DNA of 64,000 nucleotides from Selaginella moellendorffii (Eukaryota > Streptophyta > Lycopodiopsida > Selaginellales > Selaginellaceae): positions 576,794 to 640,793 of the forward strand of contig NW_003314308.1 in NCBI RefSeq assembly GCF_000143415.4, in the 5' to 3' direction. Positions 46,340 through 58,337 of the stretch are shown here, one piece after another. The position numbers were made by a program, and so were the translations under genes. The notes beneath the pieces are model-generated. The model ran no database searches and had not been told where the DNA came from. It saw only the letters and a program-made list of their open reading frames with translations. The stretch's first letter is position 1; every line of letters begins with the position of its first letter.

Positions 46340-46845
46340 GACCATTTAATTTTTTGGAGGAGCTAGGATTAGTTTTTAAACATTTCATTAGATCACCCCA
46401 TTTGTCCATTTATATTTGCTTTAGATTTGGACTCCTTAGTGTTTGTATCATCACCCTCCACGTAGGTTTAACTTTCATTGGTAACATTAGTTCTTTTGGA
46501 ATACTCCCTTTATTATCCCATAGAAATTTATTAAACTATTATTTATTAAATTAGGATATAATTGCTTTAGGCTTTCACCCCACGTTTGAATATATCTGGC
46601 TCTAGATATATTCACATATCTATAGATATAGTTCACATATTTCCCTTTCTAGAGATTCATTTTTCAATTGCTTTTTACATATTTCTCAAATGCTTTAATA
46701 AGAGTTTTACTCTCACTCTAAGCTTTTCAAGTTGAAACTTTTGGTCTAAATATGTTACACTTTTTAGACTTCATTTTGGCCATTAGTATGTCATACTTTC
46801 GACTCCATTTTAGAACTTAGGAATTTGTGTTTTATAAATGATGCA
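46340..46845 (-). repeat. decayed LTR of the same family, minus strand
   Basis: Read on the minus strand, 46845 to 46690 aligns with the start of the young LTR (acaaattcctaag, then gtaacatatttagaccaaaa, then caacttgaaaagc, then gagtgagagt). The part near 46340-46480 aligns with the section after its repeat array (aaatggggtgatctaatgaa). The low-complexity array is missing. Many C-to-T type differences indicate age. Confidence 0.6.
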
Positions 46846-47071
46846 TCTATGACTCCCTAGATTTTAGATTTGGAGAGCTAATCAGAATTATATGTAACAA
46901 GAAAAGCAAAGATTCACTAAGTTATTTCCATTTCTAGATAATAGATAGCATTTTCTACAATCTACCCAACTAGAGAATATATGAAGCACTAGCTCATCTA
47001 TACTATTAGTCCTCTCAACTATAGGCTCTTGTGAGCTTGGTTAGAAATATACAATTTGAATATAACCTATA

Positions 47072-47280
47072 TGTAAACAGTCAAGAAAAATAATTTGAGA
47101 GATGGTTCTTTGAGATTCAAATATAAAAGAAAAACCCTATAAACAAGAGTGCAACCCCTTTTTCAATTACTTAAATTTTTGGAGATACTTTAGGCTTAAT
47201 TAGTAATGATGACCTCTTTATAGTTCTTAACTTTTAGTGTTTTGGGTTTAAAAGTTAATTTAAAACCCTTCACTATTACA
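47072..47280 (+). repeat. decayed TRIM terminal repeat
   Basis: Starts tgtaaacag, then atttgagagatgg, then gagattcaaatataaaag, then gtgcaacccctttttcaatt, paralleling the left repeat of TRIM 2. No partner repeat found. Confidence 0.5.
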
Positions 47281-47314
47281 CACACACATACACACACACA
47301 CATATATATATATA
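47279..47314. repeat. CA/TA microsatellite
   Basis: Alternating cacaca and tatata run directly after the TRIM remnant. Confidence 0.9.
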
Positions 47315-48139
47315 AGTAAATGCCCATATTAGGCATTTTTTTTTTTCAATTTCTTCTTTTATCAAAGAGGGATACAATTGCTAGCATTGGCAATAAATAT
47401 TATAGAAGGGTATTATTGTTGCAAGAGCAACACACTTTTGGATAATATGGTTCATCCTCTTCAACAATCATATAACCTTTATACTCTACATTGTTCTCCT
47501 GATTTTTTTTTGCTTTTTATATTTGTTTTTTGGAAGTTTGGACAGATTATTATGAATGCCAACCACAATTTCAATAACCTTTGGGCACTTTAGATAGAAC
47601 TACAGGCCCATTGCTTTTATGTAGCCAGATTTTTGCTTCATATGTAGAGTAAAAACCCTCTATTGAGGCTTGCTCTCTAGGAAACCCTTTACCTATTCCA
47701 TGGAGTGAGTGCAAGGGAAGTATGTAAGAGAAGGATTAATACAAACAAAAATAAGGAGAGAATAAATTTTGCATACTAGGGGTGCCACTACACTTCAATC
47801 TTTGCATATATTAGTCCAATCTCCCACACTAAATTTGTTACATCCATCTTTGCTCACCTAAAACCCTACCTTTGAATTTGTACTATTTTATTTTATCTAT
47901 CACAATAATGAGTTGCCAAACTTTCTGGGCCGCCAGATCCAGCCAATTGCAGCCATCCGATGGGGGGTAACTGTAAAGGGGTTATTTCTTTAACCACGCT
48001 GATGTTTGCTCCCGGCCAATGGGAGGTGGCCAAACCACATGGGGTGGGAGAGGAAGGTGCAGTGACGTATGTCACATGCATGTGTTCTATAGCAGATTGT
48101 GCTGGAGTTCCAGAGCTTGCGGAGAAAATCCAGTGCCAA
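47315..48139. other. intergenic stretch without gene
   Basis: AT-rich to about 47890, then GC-richer sequence leading into the PPR relic. No coding region supported. Confidence 0.4.
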
Positions 48140-48420
48140 TCAATGCAACCTGGGATTGTGGGTGATGCCAGTGATCACTGCTGTCCAGGAGACTAGATTT
48201 GGATCTGGCATGGTGCAGAAGATCACGATCGCAAGGCCAAGATGGCCGAATTGGATGTAGCTCATGAAGGACACTGCGTTGCTCTCACTCACCATGGAGA
48301 GGAGGATCTTTGCCTTGCGCAAATGCCCATAATCCCGATCATCGATGTGTATGCCCAGATTGTGGATGTTGCAGAGGTGTGGCGGATCTTCTCCCAAATC
48401 GCAGTGAAACCCATCTTAGC
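48140..48420 (-). pseudogene. pentatricopeptide repeat (PPR) protein fragment
   Basis: Minus-strand frame with LRKAKILLSMVSESNAVSFM and the typical repeat end MPDPNLVSWTAVITGITHNP, the P/L/S-type PPR signature of organelle RNA-binding proteins. Only about two degenerate repeats remain, without the rest of the protein, so it is a relic. Confidence 0.6.
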
Positions 48421-48639
48421 GATGGCCGAGGGGGATATGTTGAGTTCACGTATCTCGAAGCTTTCCACAAGGCAAACCGGTCGCTAAACCAGAGGGGAAA
48501 AACCGAGAAAAAGATCTGCAGGAAAAGCATGAGGAAACAGAAGAGGAGAAGTACGAGGAAAAGTCTTGGAGTGTTAGCACACTCCGGATTCTGATCAGAC
48601 TCACTGAGCAGCTTTACGAGGGGCTCAACGGCAAATCCA

Positions 48640-50165
48640 GTGACTGAGAGAGGATTAAGCGAGCGCAGAAGATGATGAGGCTCCAGAAAATGCTGGATAG
48701 GATCCCGAGTGAGAGGAAACCGTGGAAGAAGCTTCAGTCCAGCGAGGTGGTCTTCGTGAAGGAGGCAAAAGAACTATATGATCGTGCGGGGAGAGATTTT
48801 GTTGCCGAATTCAAGAGGAGACAGGTAAGGTTGATATACCTTCCAGATTCCAGATGGCCGTTTGCTAATAACTTCCGTGTTTGTTGTAGAGAGCTGGAGT
48901 AACGATGAGTGTTTGTTTTGTCGGAACCATGATGGCAAGAAGATGATCGGCCGGGCTGGAGCGAACTCTAACACGACTAGACCCTTGGTTTACCTGAGAA
49001 GAGAACACGAGCAAACTGTTCTAAGCACGTTGAAGAAACGAGAAATGAAGTTGGCTCTGAGCTCAAGAAGTTGGCTGCAAGGATTGGTCAACTGGAGGCC
49101 AGTGCTCGGACTCTAGCATCGGAGAAGCCAATTCTCAAGAGTCAAATCCAGAAGTTGGATCCAGTAAGGCTGTCCATGATAGTAGTGAGGAACGACGTAA
49201 ACCAGTGCTAGATGGCTGCAAGATGGCGAGAAGACAATATAGCTGAAGCTGCTCATGACCGGGGTTTCAGATGGCTGCAGAGACTATAAGACAGACTATG
49301 CTAGACGTTCTCTGTCATCTGGTGGAATGAGGGAAGTGTTCGGACAGGAGCCCCAGGGGATAATGGCTGACGGAGTCGAATCCGCTGCACGAGGTGGAGC
49401 TCTCGGCCAGGAGCACGTCGAGAAGAGGATGGCAGAGTTTGGAAGCGCAAAGGCAAGCCTGGAGAAGCAAGTAACTGGCAGCTGATGGAGAGGATCACGG
49501 GGCTCGAGGCACTCAAGGAGAGAGAGACGTGCCAGATGCAAAGGAAAGCTTTGGGGAGACTGAACGAGGAGCTCCAAAGGATAAAGGCTGAGGCACCGAG
49601 AGATCAGAGAGCACAGTTGGACAGGTCAGTTTCCATGGAGCACCGAGCTCTAGAGGTTTGACGGATCAAATGGACGCTACATGCGACAAGAAGGAGGCTT
49701 TGCAAGTCACTCCTCAAGCTCTGTTTTTGTGTGCTCCCACTCGAGCTTCTCAGCACGATCAAGGCCTGAAGTGGCAGAAGCATTTGTCAGAGACGTCAAA
49801 GAGACGAGAATTGGAAGATCGAGAAATCAGCTGCAAGGATTGGTCATGTCGAGGCCAGTACTCGGACTCTAGCATCGGAGAAGCCAGAGTCAAATCCAGA
49901 ACAGAGCTCCAAGTGTATTGAAATCTCCAACAACACAGGAAAGCAGTAGCAGGCTTCCAAAGCGCCAGAGACCAGCCTCCACACTCTTCTAAGTCAGCAG
50001 AAGATCAACCTTATCGAGGAGATATCCTCCCTTGACTCCAAAGTTTTGGAGCTGTCCAAGACGGTGGCCAGAATGAAGCAGCTCAAGCAGTTGAAAGCGG
50101 CAGTGGACGACCGTGTCTCGGTGCAGTTGGCCAGCTGGGATCTGGAAGTGGAGCAGAGTCCATCA
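48640..50165 (+). pseudogene. broken coiled-coil gene
   Basis: Several frames together look like one helical protein: MMRLQKMLDRIPSERKPWKK; a KKLAARIGQLEASARTLASE stretch near 49065-49125; EHVEKRMAEFGSAKASLEKQ near 49415; and INLIEEISSLDSKVLELSKT near 50010. Stops and frame changes separate them. A segment near 49060-49135 recurs near 49815-49895 (shared gccagt-ctcggactctagcatcggag), showing an internal duplication. The parent gene is not recognised. Confidence 0.5.
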
Positions 50166-51492
50166 AATTTAATTTTGATATTATTTCAATTTAATTTTCA
50201 AAGAAATAATGATAATTAAAATAGTGTTTGCTAACTGGGCAATCCATTGCCTCCCAAATCGTCCGAGGACCTTCTCAGACACTGAGACATCCCATTGTTC
50301 ATCTGAAAAGCGGCATGATTTTGAGAAGAATTCCAATAATCCCATTAGGGCCCAATAGAATGTTCCTGGGGGGGCAAATCGAAGAATGCAGGTGAGATCT
50401 GACCCTCCTAAGCATCAAATCACACAAAACAAGCACCGAAGCTCACAGAATCACAGCATCAATGCAGCAATCCCGTGAAACAATGCAAGAAATTGCAAGG
50501 ATTCCGTCCAGAAATCCATACTCTAGGCAGATCGATCGCGATCTCCAATCCAAAACCCCGCCGCCTGGAGCACCAAACCATTGCCCTTGCTCTGGACTGT
50601 GTGGAGGTCCAAATAGCTAAACTTTTGTCTGTAGAGCACCGTTTGGATCTCATACCAGCTGGCAAGCCAATCAAACAGACTTCCTTTTCCCCCTGTCCCT
50701 ATGTCTCTCTCTTGCTTGCTCGATCCAAGAATTGATTCTAACGGTATTCTTATGTTGATTTAAGCCTTTGGTTTGATAGTCTATGATTGTAGCTTAAATT
50801 GGCTTCTTTGAAAATTTGGTGCCAAGAACATCTGAGTAGTTATTGACAAATCATGTCAGGAGAGGGTTTGTTATGGGTTTTTGTGAGAATCTTTTATAGC
50901 ACATAAGGATATTCTGAAGGGAGCATATTCTTCTCCATTGTGAGAATATTCTAGAATTCTGAGAAACTCAAATCAATCTGTATTTTTAATGCTTTATGAA
51001 TAAAACAATCAACTTTACCTACTTATTCTGTTTTATAAAGTATTAGAATCTTTGAATATTTTAGGTCAAAATTAACTTTTATAATTTAAGTTAACAGTAT
51101 TTACAAATATAATAAGAAAATTATATTCTATACAAATGGTCTATCTAAATATCACTAAAATATATAGAACCCAATACAAGGTGATGGTATATCAAATGTG
51201 GGTTGACTTAGTTTTATGAATGTGTAGAACTATGATCAAAGCTTCAATTGTTAATACAAAAAATTTAAATAACTTTAACAATCAGAGTATATATTATATT
51301 TTTTATATGTAGCCTTAGTTACTTATAATTTAACTCATTATAAAAAAAAAAACTAAGATAATGTATGCAGTATTTGATTAGACAGTAATATTTTAAAATC
51401 TTTTTCCTAACTACAAATATAGTTTATTAGTGCATAATACTATGGAATATAATATTTAAATTTATAGTTTCTATAACATATATATTTACAAA
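50166..51492. other. AT-rich intergenic stretch
   Basis: The frame at 50475-50735 has no domain. From 50740 on it is very AT-rich. Nothing further seen. Confidence 0.4.
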
Positions 51493-51667
51493 TGTGAGGG
51501 CCAAGTGTACGGCTACGATGCCGTATATTAATATTAGCGTAGTTAGATTTTGGTAGCCGTCAGATTGGTTTCAATCCGGACCACTCGCTCTTGTATATAA
51601 GCTAGGGTTTTTGGGCTAATTGATATGCACATTTCTATATTCCCTTTCTATATTCCATGCACTCACA
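51493..51667 (+). repeat. left LTR of the Gypsy element
   Basis: 175 bp, TG...CA. Unusually short for Ty3/Gypsy. Carries the TATA-like motif near 51595. Confidence 0.85.
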
Positions 51668-51901
51668 TTGGTGGAGGTGAGGGGGACTTTTGATTGTCCA
51701 TGGGGAGTGCTTGAATTTGGGATTTCGGTTTAGATCTAGCTTTTGCATTGTCTAGATCTAGCTTTTTCCATTTCTTTTCTTCTGTTCTTTCCTTTCAGGA
51801 TTTTGGTTTACATCTAGCTTTTTGCATTGTCTAGATCTACCATTTCTTTCCAGCTTTTTGTCATTTCTCTTCCTTTGCTCTTTCTTTTTTCATTCATCTT
51901 C

Positions 51902-52834
51902 ATGGCCGATCCGCAATCTCCTCCTTTGACTCTAGAGCAGCAGTTGGTTCAATTGCTTGATGCTATGCGCTTGCAATTGAACAACCAAACTCAGTTGATG
52001 GCGGCGTTCATGGCACATGGTACAACTCCTCCTGTTCTTGGTGACAATCCTCGCGTTCGGCTGGAGTTCTTTCGTGGGAATCCTGGGGATAATGTGTACC
52101 ATTGATTTAATCACTTCACGGTGATTGCCATATATCATTCTTGGGATGATGCTCGACGCTTGCGTGAGTTCCCCACATGTCTCCAAGGGACGGCATTGCA
52201 GTGGTATAATGGATTGAGCGCAGCCACTCGTGGCAATTGGAGTGTTCTTCCGAACGTCTTCAAATGCGCCTTCGGACACGCCGACGATTGTGATGATGCC
52301 TTCCAACAATTGTATCGTCTTTGCCAAGGGCCATCTGAGTCGGTGATGCAATTTGGCGTTCGTTTCCGAAGTTTTTTGCTTCGTGCGGAGCCAAATATGT
52401 CGGAGCGGATCAAGTTAAGAATGTTGTGGCCAGCACTTTGTCAAGATCTTGTCGGACTTGTGCATGCACTTGCTCCTGCCACTCTTGATGATGTTCTTCG
52501 CTTGGCACAACGTTATGAGACGTCGCCTCTTCCACTTCTTGCTACATGTCCTTCAGCTCCACTTCCTATGAGTGATGGTCCTATTCCCATGGAGGTTGAT
52601 GCTACTGCTACTCGAGTCCAAGGACAAGGGCGAGGACGTGGTCGTGGCCGTGATGTTCGTTGCTGGGCGTGTGATGAAGTTGGTCATACTTATCGGCGTT
52701 GTCGGCGTTTTCCGGATTGGCGACCTCCATTTCCTGGGTGGAGACCTTGGCGTCAGCAACGTCCCGTTGGTGCTGCTGCAGTGGAAGGTTTGGATACCAA
52801 GGTGCATTCGGGAAATGAAGAGTCGCGCGAGTAA
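51902..52834 (+). pseudogene. Gypsy gag (nucleocapsid) with internal stop
   Basis: Capsid protein of the element. From MADPQSPPLTLEQQL through a capsid region (LQGTALQWYNGLS, then YRLCQGPSESVMQFGVRFRS) to an Arg/Gly run and a zinc knuckle CWACDEVGHTYRRC (C-x2-C-x4-H-x4-C). TGA at 52103-52105 interrupts an otherwise continuous frame; the frame ends with TAA at 52832, next to the start of pol. Confidence 0.8.
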
Positions 52835-55800
52835 TGGAGGGACCTTGCGCGAATAAGTTAGTGACCCCTCCATCTTTCTTTCGGGAGTATCATCAAGGGG
52901 TTCACTCGGCACCGGTTCATCCAGTGTTTACTTTCCAAGCTCGTTTTTATAACAAGAGGTCTCCTATTCTTCTCTCCGTGTTGGTTGATACAGGTTTGAG
53001 TTTATTTTCTATTGCTCAACCTGTTACCACACGTTATCGTTTACACTTGCGTCGTGCGGCGGATCCAGTTTTTATTCTTTATGGCAACGGCCATACACAT
53101 GCATGTGCACGAGATGAGGCAGACCTGGTTGTGCGTGTGGGCGATCTCGAGCTTGAGTTACAGTCGTTGCGGGTGGTGCCGAGTCAAGCTTTTGACCTCA
53201 TTCTTGGTATGGATTGGTTGCAACGCAATCATGCCAAGTGCGACTTTGAGGCTTCTCCCCCTTGTCTTATACTTCCTTATGTTTCATCCATTCCTCTCAC
53301 TTCCATACCTCTTCGTCCCTTTACTTCTACCTCTGCTTCCATTACTTTTGTTTCCCCACTCTTTCCTTCTGTGTTTCCATCTTATTCTGCTTTTCCCTTT
53401 TCCGATCCCTCCGATGATCTTTGTGTTGTAGCTGTTGACCAGCTCATGAAGGAGTATTTTGATCTCTTTGAATTTGACCTATCGTCTGGGGCCAAGATTG
53501 CCACACGTCATCCCATTCCAACCGGGGATGCTCGTCTAATCAAGGTTCCTGTTCGTCGTCGGTCACCCAAGGAGATCAAGATTTTACGTGCAAATGTCAA
53601 GGAGATATTGGAGAAGGGTGTTATTCGGAAGTCGCGGAGTCCTTGGGCATGTGAACCTCATCTTGTGACGAAGCCTGATGGGAGTATTCGTTTCTGCATC
53701 GACTATCGTCCGTTAAATGAAGTGACGATCCCGAATGTGTACCCTCTTCCTCACACTGCTAATCTCTTAGATCGTCTGGGGCGAAGTTGTTGGTTCACCA
53801 AGCTAGATCTTGCTTCTGGGTATTGGCAAGTACCGATGGCCGAAAAAGATATTCCTAAAACTGCTTTTCGTACACCATTTGGTTTGTACGAGTTCTTGGT
53901 GATGCCGTTTGGTTTGAACAATGCTCCGGCAACTTTCTAGCGGATGATGGACGAGGTTCTTTGGGATATGCTGGAGGTGACAGCTGACTTCATTGATGAT
54001 GTTTTGATCCACTCGGAGGGGATGTGGGAGGAGCACGTTCGTGATGTTTGTAAAGTGTTGGATCGGCTACGCGACGTTGGTTTAAAGCTGAAGCGGTCAA
54101 AGTGCGTATTTGGGTCCAAGGACACAACTTATCTTGGGTACCGTATTTCTCGTGAGGGTTTGCAAGTTGATCCTGATAAACTTGTGGCTGTTCTAAAGTT
54201 CCTTACTCTGAAGTGTGTGAATGATGTGCAACGCTTTTTGGGTAAGGTGCAGTATCTCGATTGTTTTGTGGATCATCTTTCCGATCGCACTACACCATTG
54301 CGAGCGTTGCTGAAGTCATCAACGTCATCTTTCATCTGGTCTCCAGATTGTGAGCAGGCGTTCGTGCATCTCAAAGAGCTATTGACGACTCCTCCGGTTT
54401 TGGCATATCCTGACTACACTCGACCTTTTATTTTGCGCGTGGATGCTTCTGACATTGGTCTTGGAGGTGTGTTGATGCAAAAGAGCTTGAGTGTGCCTGG
54501 TCAGCGCCATCCCATTGCATACATAAGCCATACATTACAACCAGCGGAGATGAACTACTCCACGACGGAGAAGGAGTGTTTAGCAGCAGTCTGGGGTTTC
54601 GAGAAACTTCATGCATATCTACATGGTTTTCAGACGTTACTTGAAGGTGATCATGCTACTGTTACTTCATTATTGAAGCGGAAGAACCTAGTTGGTCGTA
54701 CGGCTCGATGGGCTTTGAAGCTTCAAATATATGATTTCGATGTTATTCATCGCCCAGGGAGTTCTATAGCTGATGCTGATGCCCTTTCTCGAGCTCCTCT
54801 TCCTTCTCCACTCACTTCTCATGTTTTTGACGAACCTGTTGTTCCAGCATTTGTGGATTTTCTAGATGAGGATTCTGTGCCGTCGGCGGTTGCTGTCCTT
54901 GACGTTCAGTGTCCACAAGGCGCAGAGCAAGATCTACCTTCTCTTGATGAGGTTCGCGAGGCTCAAAAGATTGAGCCGTGGATTCGAAGGCTTCGAGATG
55001 GGTTTGAGAATCCTGCATCACTTACTGATGACTTGCCTTTCCGGCATTTACATTCTCAATATCGCCTTGAAGATAGCCTTTTTTATTTTGTGGGGACGGA
55101 TCCTGATGATCATTTACGGCTGGTGGTGCCTTTGGTGTTTATTCCGCGGTTTCTCCATGCCTACCATGATTCTCCTGTTCTAGGTGGGCATATGGGACAC
55201 CGTCGTGTCACCGAGAAGCTGCGCAGATCTTTCTATTGGCCAGAGATGCAATGTGATATTATCCAGTATGTGCGTAGCTGCGTTTGGTGCCAAGCTCGTA
55301 ATTGTAAGGAACCAACTCGCCGAGGTGTCGTAGGCTAAAGGAACCCCGAAAGCATGACCAAAATGACAAAGAGTTCATCGGATGGGACCAAGTCAAAGAT
55401 CGAGTCCAAGACCGACTCTAGGACCGAGTTCGAGATAGGGTCCGGAATCGAGTCCAAGACCGACTCGGGGACCGAGTTCGAGTCCGAGTTCGAGACCGAG
55501 TTCGAGACGGAGTCCGAGATCCGAAATCGGGTCCGAGACCGAGTCCGAAGTCGAGTCCGAGGTCGGGCCCGAGATCGGGTCCGAGATCGAGTTCGCGATC
55601 GAGTCCGAGACCGAATCCGAAGTCGGATCCGAAATCGGATCCGAGATCGAGCCAGAGTCTAAGTCCAAATACTAATACGGGTCAAGGGGTGAAAGCCCAA
55701 AGCGTGCGTCCCCCAGGGGGGGGGGGGGCTGCAGGGGGTTCCAAAAGTACAGTAGGGATAGTGAGGTCCAGGAACCAGTTTTGAAGGGACTCTCCAGTTG

Positions 55801-57452
55801 GGCTTCCAAACCGACTTGAGGTTGGGACTGGGACTAAGGGGCCTTGGGTGGGAGTGAGCATGGACTTGGCTGGTGCCGGAGGGGCCATCCAAGGAAGTGC
55901 TCAAGAGCAGCTCCCACTCCCGAAAGGGAAACCGATTGCGGTGCTCCCGGCTCATGTGGAGTGGTGCCCCACTTGAGTACCATGCGGCTCATTGGTCCTC
56001 GCCCTGCCTAGGGGCTTGGGCCTTCCTTCGGGATGGAAGTGGGGGGTGAGAGGTACCCATACCGGGCCGCTAGGCCACGGTGTTTCGCCCCGGCGTCCCG
56101 AAGCAAGTGTTGCACTCAAGACTTGGGATTTAGAGGGTCCTATGATCAAGTCTTGTGGTACCAAAGGATGTTAGGAACCTGGAAGCTTGGTGTGCTTGGC
56201 TGCTTGTGCTTGCGGGGAGTGTAGCCGAACCTTAAGTCCAGTCTAACCCGGGGAGGGGGATTGGGAGTGATTTGGGAATCCGTGGATGGTGGCTAACACT
56301 CCGTTGCTCGTGCAGTGAGTAGCTGAGACCAAATAGGAGCTGGTACCATAGGCGAGAACCTTGGCAAGGGAACTTAGCAAAAGCCAAGGCGGTGTTGGAC
56401 GGATAGGCGAGGTAAGCTGGCAAATTGGAAAGGAAAAATTTGTGGCTTACAGTAATACTCCCCCTTGTGCTGCGGAAGGACGGTTGGAGTCAATTGCAGT
56501 TTCTCGTCCGTTTGAGTTGGTGGCGTTTGATCTTATGGGACCTTTTCCACGATTGACTGTTGGTAATGAGTATGTTATTATTGCTTCTGACTACTTGACT
56601 CGTTAGGTGGAAGTTGGTGCTCTTGCTAGTGCCTCTGCAACTGCTGTTGGATACTTCCTCCTCAATCGAGTGGTGTTCCAGCATTCTTGTCCAGAGCGGA
56701 TTCTTTCGGATAATGGTCCTGCATTTATGGCTGAGGTATTTCATATTTTGACATCTCGGTTGGGGATACGCCACACTTTTACGAGTGCTTATTATCCACA
56801 ATCAGACGGTCTGGTGGAACGGCTCGTTCGGACATTCAAAGGGATGATTGCGAAGTATGTGAACTTTCAGCTTTCGGATTGGGATGGTTATTTGCCGTCT
56901 CTTCGGTATGCTTATGTCACAGGGGTGCAGAGTTCTGTTGGTGCTTCACCATATAAACTTCTATATGGTCATGATCCAATATTACCAACGGAGCTGGGTT
57001 TACCTTCGCAATTGCCACGAGCTCCTGATGCTAGGTCATGGGATCAATATTTGACAAGCATTCTTCCACTTGTCCGAGCAGAGTCTACTGAACACTTAGG
57101 CCACGTACAAGTGGGACAACAACGGCGCTACAATTCCCATCATCGTCCACCTGCGGAGTACAAAGTGGATGATTTGGTGTTAGTCCGTTTTCCCCATCTT
57201 ACGGTACATGGTTTATCTAAGGGGCTCCTTGTGCAGTGGAAAGGACCGTATCGGGTGTTGCGGCAAGTTGGACCACAAGTTTATGAGGTTCGGCATGACG
57301 TTCAGCAAGCCGATCCTCCGGAGATTGTGCATGTGCAGCGGTTAAAACGCTTCATACAAAGGGATCAGGAGCAGTTAATACCGTCTACAGATTCACCGAT
57401 GTCTCCTCTTGACGTTCCTTCAGATCCTGGCCCATCTACAAGAGAACCTTAA
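52834..57452 (+). pseudogene. Gypsy pol (protease, RT, RNase H, integrase), interrupted
   Basis: Protease site VDTG in [16 protein letters not shown]; reverse transcriptase with [43 protein letters not shown] and catalytic FIDD (YxDD type); RNase H with VDASDIGLGGVLMQKS; integrase zinc-binding H-H-C-C near 55190-55300; catalytic core with FDLMGPFP, LSDNGPAFMAEV and a later Glu; C-terminal GPY-type module LLVQWKGPYRVLRQVG. Breaks: TAG at 53938-53940 in the RT, the inserted solo LTR at 55303-56451, and TAG at 56604-56606. On either side of the solo LTR, after removing one target duplication, the reading frame is unchanged. Confidence 0.88.
55303..56451 (+). mobile_element. solo LTR (1149 bp) inside the Gypsy integrase region, TSD gtaat
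   Basis: Begins tgtaaggaacc, ends tgtggcttaca (perfect inverted ends TGTAAG/CTTACA); flanked by gtaat at 55298-55302 and 56452-56456. Layout resembles the 1.7-kb LTR: a low-complexity gagtccgag / gagaccgag array (about 55390-55670), then ggtgaaagcccaaagcgtgc and cagtaggg. It is a related but clearly different subfamily. A G13 run lies at 55716-55728. Confidence 0.88.
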
Positions 57453-57484
57453 CGGCCTTCCATTATTCCGAGAGGAGGGGATGA

Positions 57485-57659
57485 TGTGAGGGCCAAGTGT
57501 ATAGCTACGATGCCGTATACTAATATTAGCATAGTGGGATTTTGGTAGCTGTCGGATTGGTTTTAATCCGGACCACTCGCTCCTGTATATAAGCTAGGGT
57601 TTTTAGGCTAATTGATATGCACATTTCTGTATTCCCTTTCCATATTCCATGCACTCACA
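57485..57659 (+). repeat. right LTR of the Gypsy element
   Basis: 175 bp, preceded by the purine tract. About 7 percent different from the left LTR by eye. Confidence 0.85.
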
Positions 57660-57901
57660 CAAATAATTATATTCATTAAGTATATTCATATTTCCAAATA
57701 ATAATTTTTATTTAATATTTTTATTAATGAATACTTATTCTTACTTATGCCTAGGAATATATTTTGTTCTAAATATTTATATTATCAAGTTTACATTTTG
57801 TATTCATCTAGCATTTTTTCAGCATAATTCCCTCAATTCTTGATACTATTTCAATTTAATTTTTAATATATTAAAAAATCAAAACAGTTGGCCAGGATAC
57901 T

Positions 57902-58337
57902 AAGTGAAACAGTGAGTAGATGATGATGGTGTGGGCCCGCGCGCACCAAATGCTCCGGAACACGGGAACTGAATCATATTACGCTCATCCCTACGAGAAT
58001 AAAAAATTTCATAGCGCTGCCGTCGTCTTTGTGCTCGTTGTCGTGTCTGGAGGCATGACACGTGGCCGAGGACTGGATACGAGAGGGACATATAGTAAGA
58101 AGCAGTAAGAAGAAGAAAGACATATGGTACTGATGTTGACTTTATATGTCGTTATCTATCAGGGACTCGCAGCGAAACATGACTTTGATTTCTCATGACG
58201 TGATATGTCCTTATCAGGACGATTGCACTACATGTGTGGCATTTTACTGTTTGTTTTGTCTGTTCTACATATACCTGAAGGAGAAGTACCGTCTGCGCGC
58301 GGGCCCACACCATCATCATCTAGTCACTGTTTCATTT
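57902..58337. repeat. 44-bp inverted repeat pair around GGGCCC
   Basis: 57902-57945 is the near-perfect reverse complement of 58294-58337, including tgatgatggtgtgggcccgc. A shorter copy of the inner part occurs at 58564-58586. The arms enclose about 350 bp with no related interior. It could be the ends of a small DNA transposon, or two inverted copies of a motif. No clear target duplication was found. Confidence 0.6.

Larger units (their letters stand above)
51493..57659 (+). mobile_element. Ty3/Gypsy retrotransposon with 175-bp LTRs, broken
   Basis: LTRs at 51493-51667 and 57485-57659 start TGTGAGGGCC and end GCACTCACA, with perfect inverted ends TGTGAG/CTCACA. Flanking repeat is caaa or acaaa, depending on where the end is placed. 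Each LTR contains a TATA-like tatataagctaggg. Purine tract gagaggaggggatga lies before the right LTR. The LTRs differ at about 13 of 175 positions, nearly all transitions. The internal region encodes gag, then protease, reverse transcriptase, RNase H and integrase in Gypsy order. It is inactive: stop codons at 52103, 52832, 53938 and 56604, plus a solo LTR inserted at 55303-56451. Confidence 0.92.

Noticed and set aside
50475-50735. 86-codon plus-strand frame
   Set aside because: No homology recognised, no splice or promoter support, in a decayed region.
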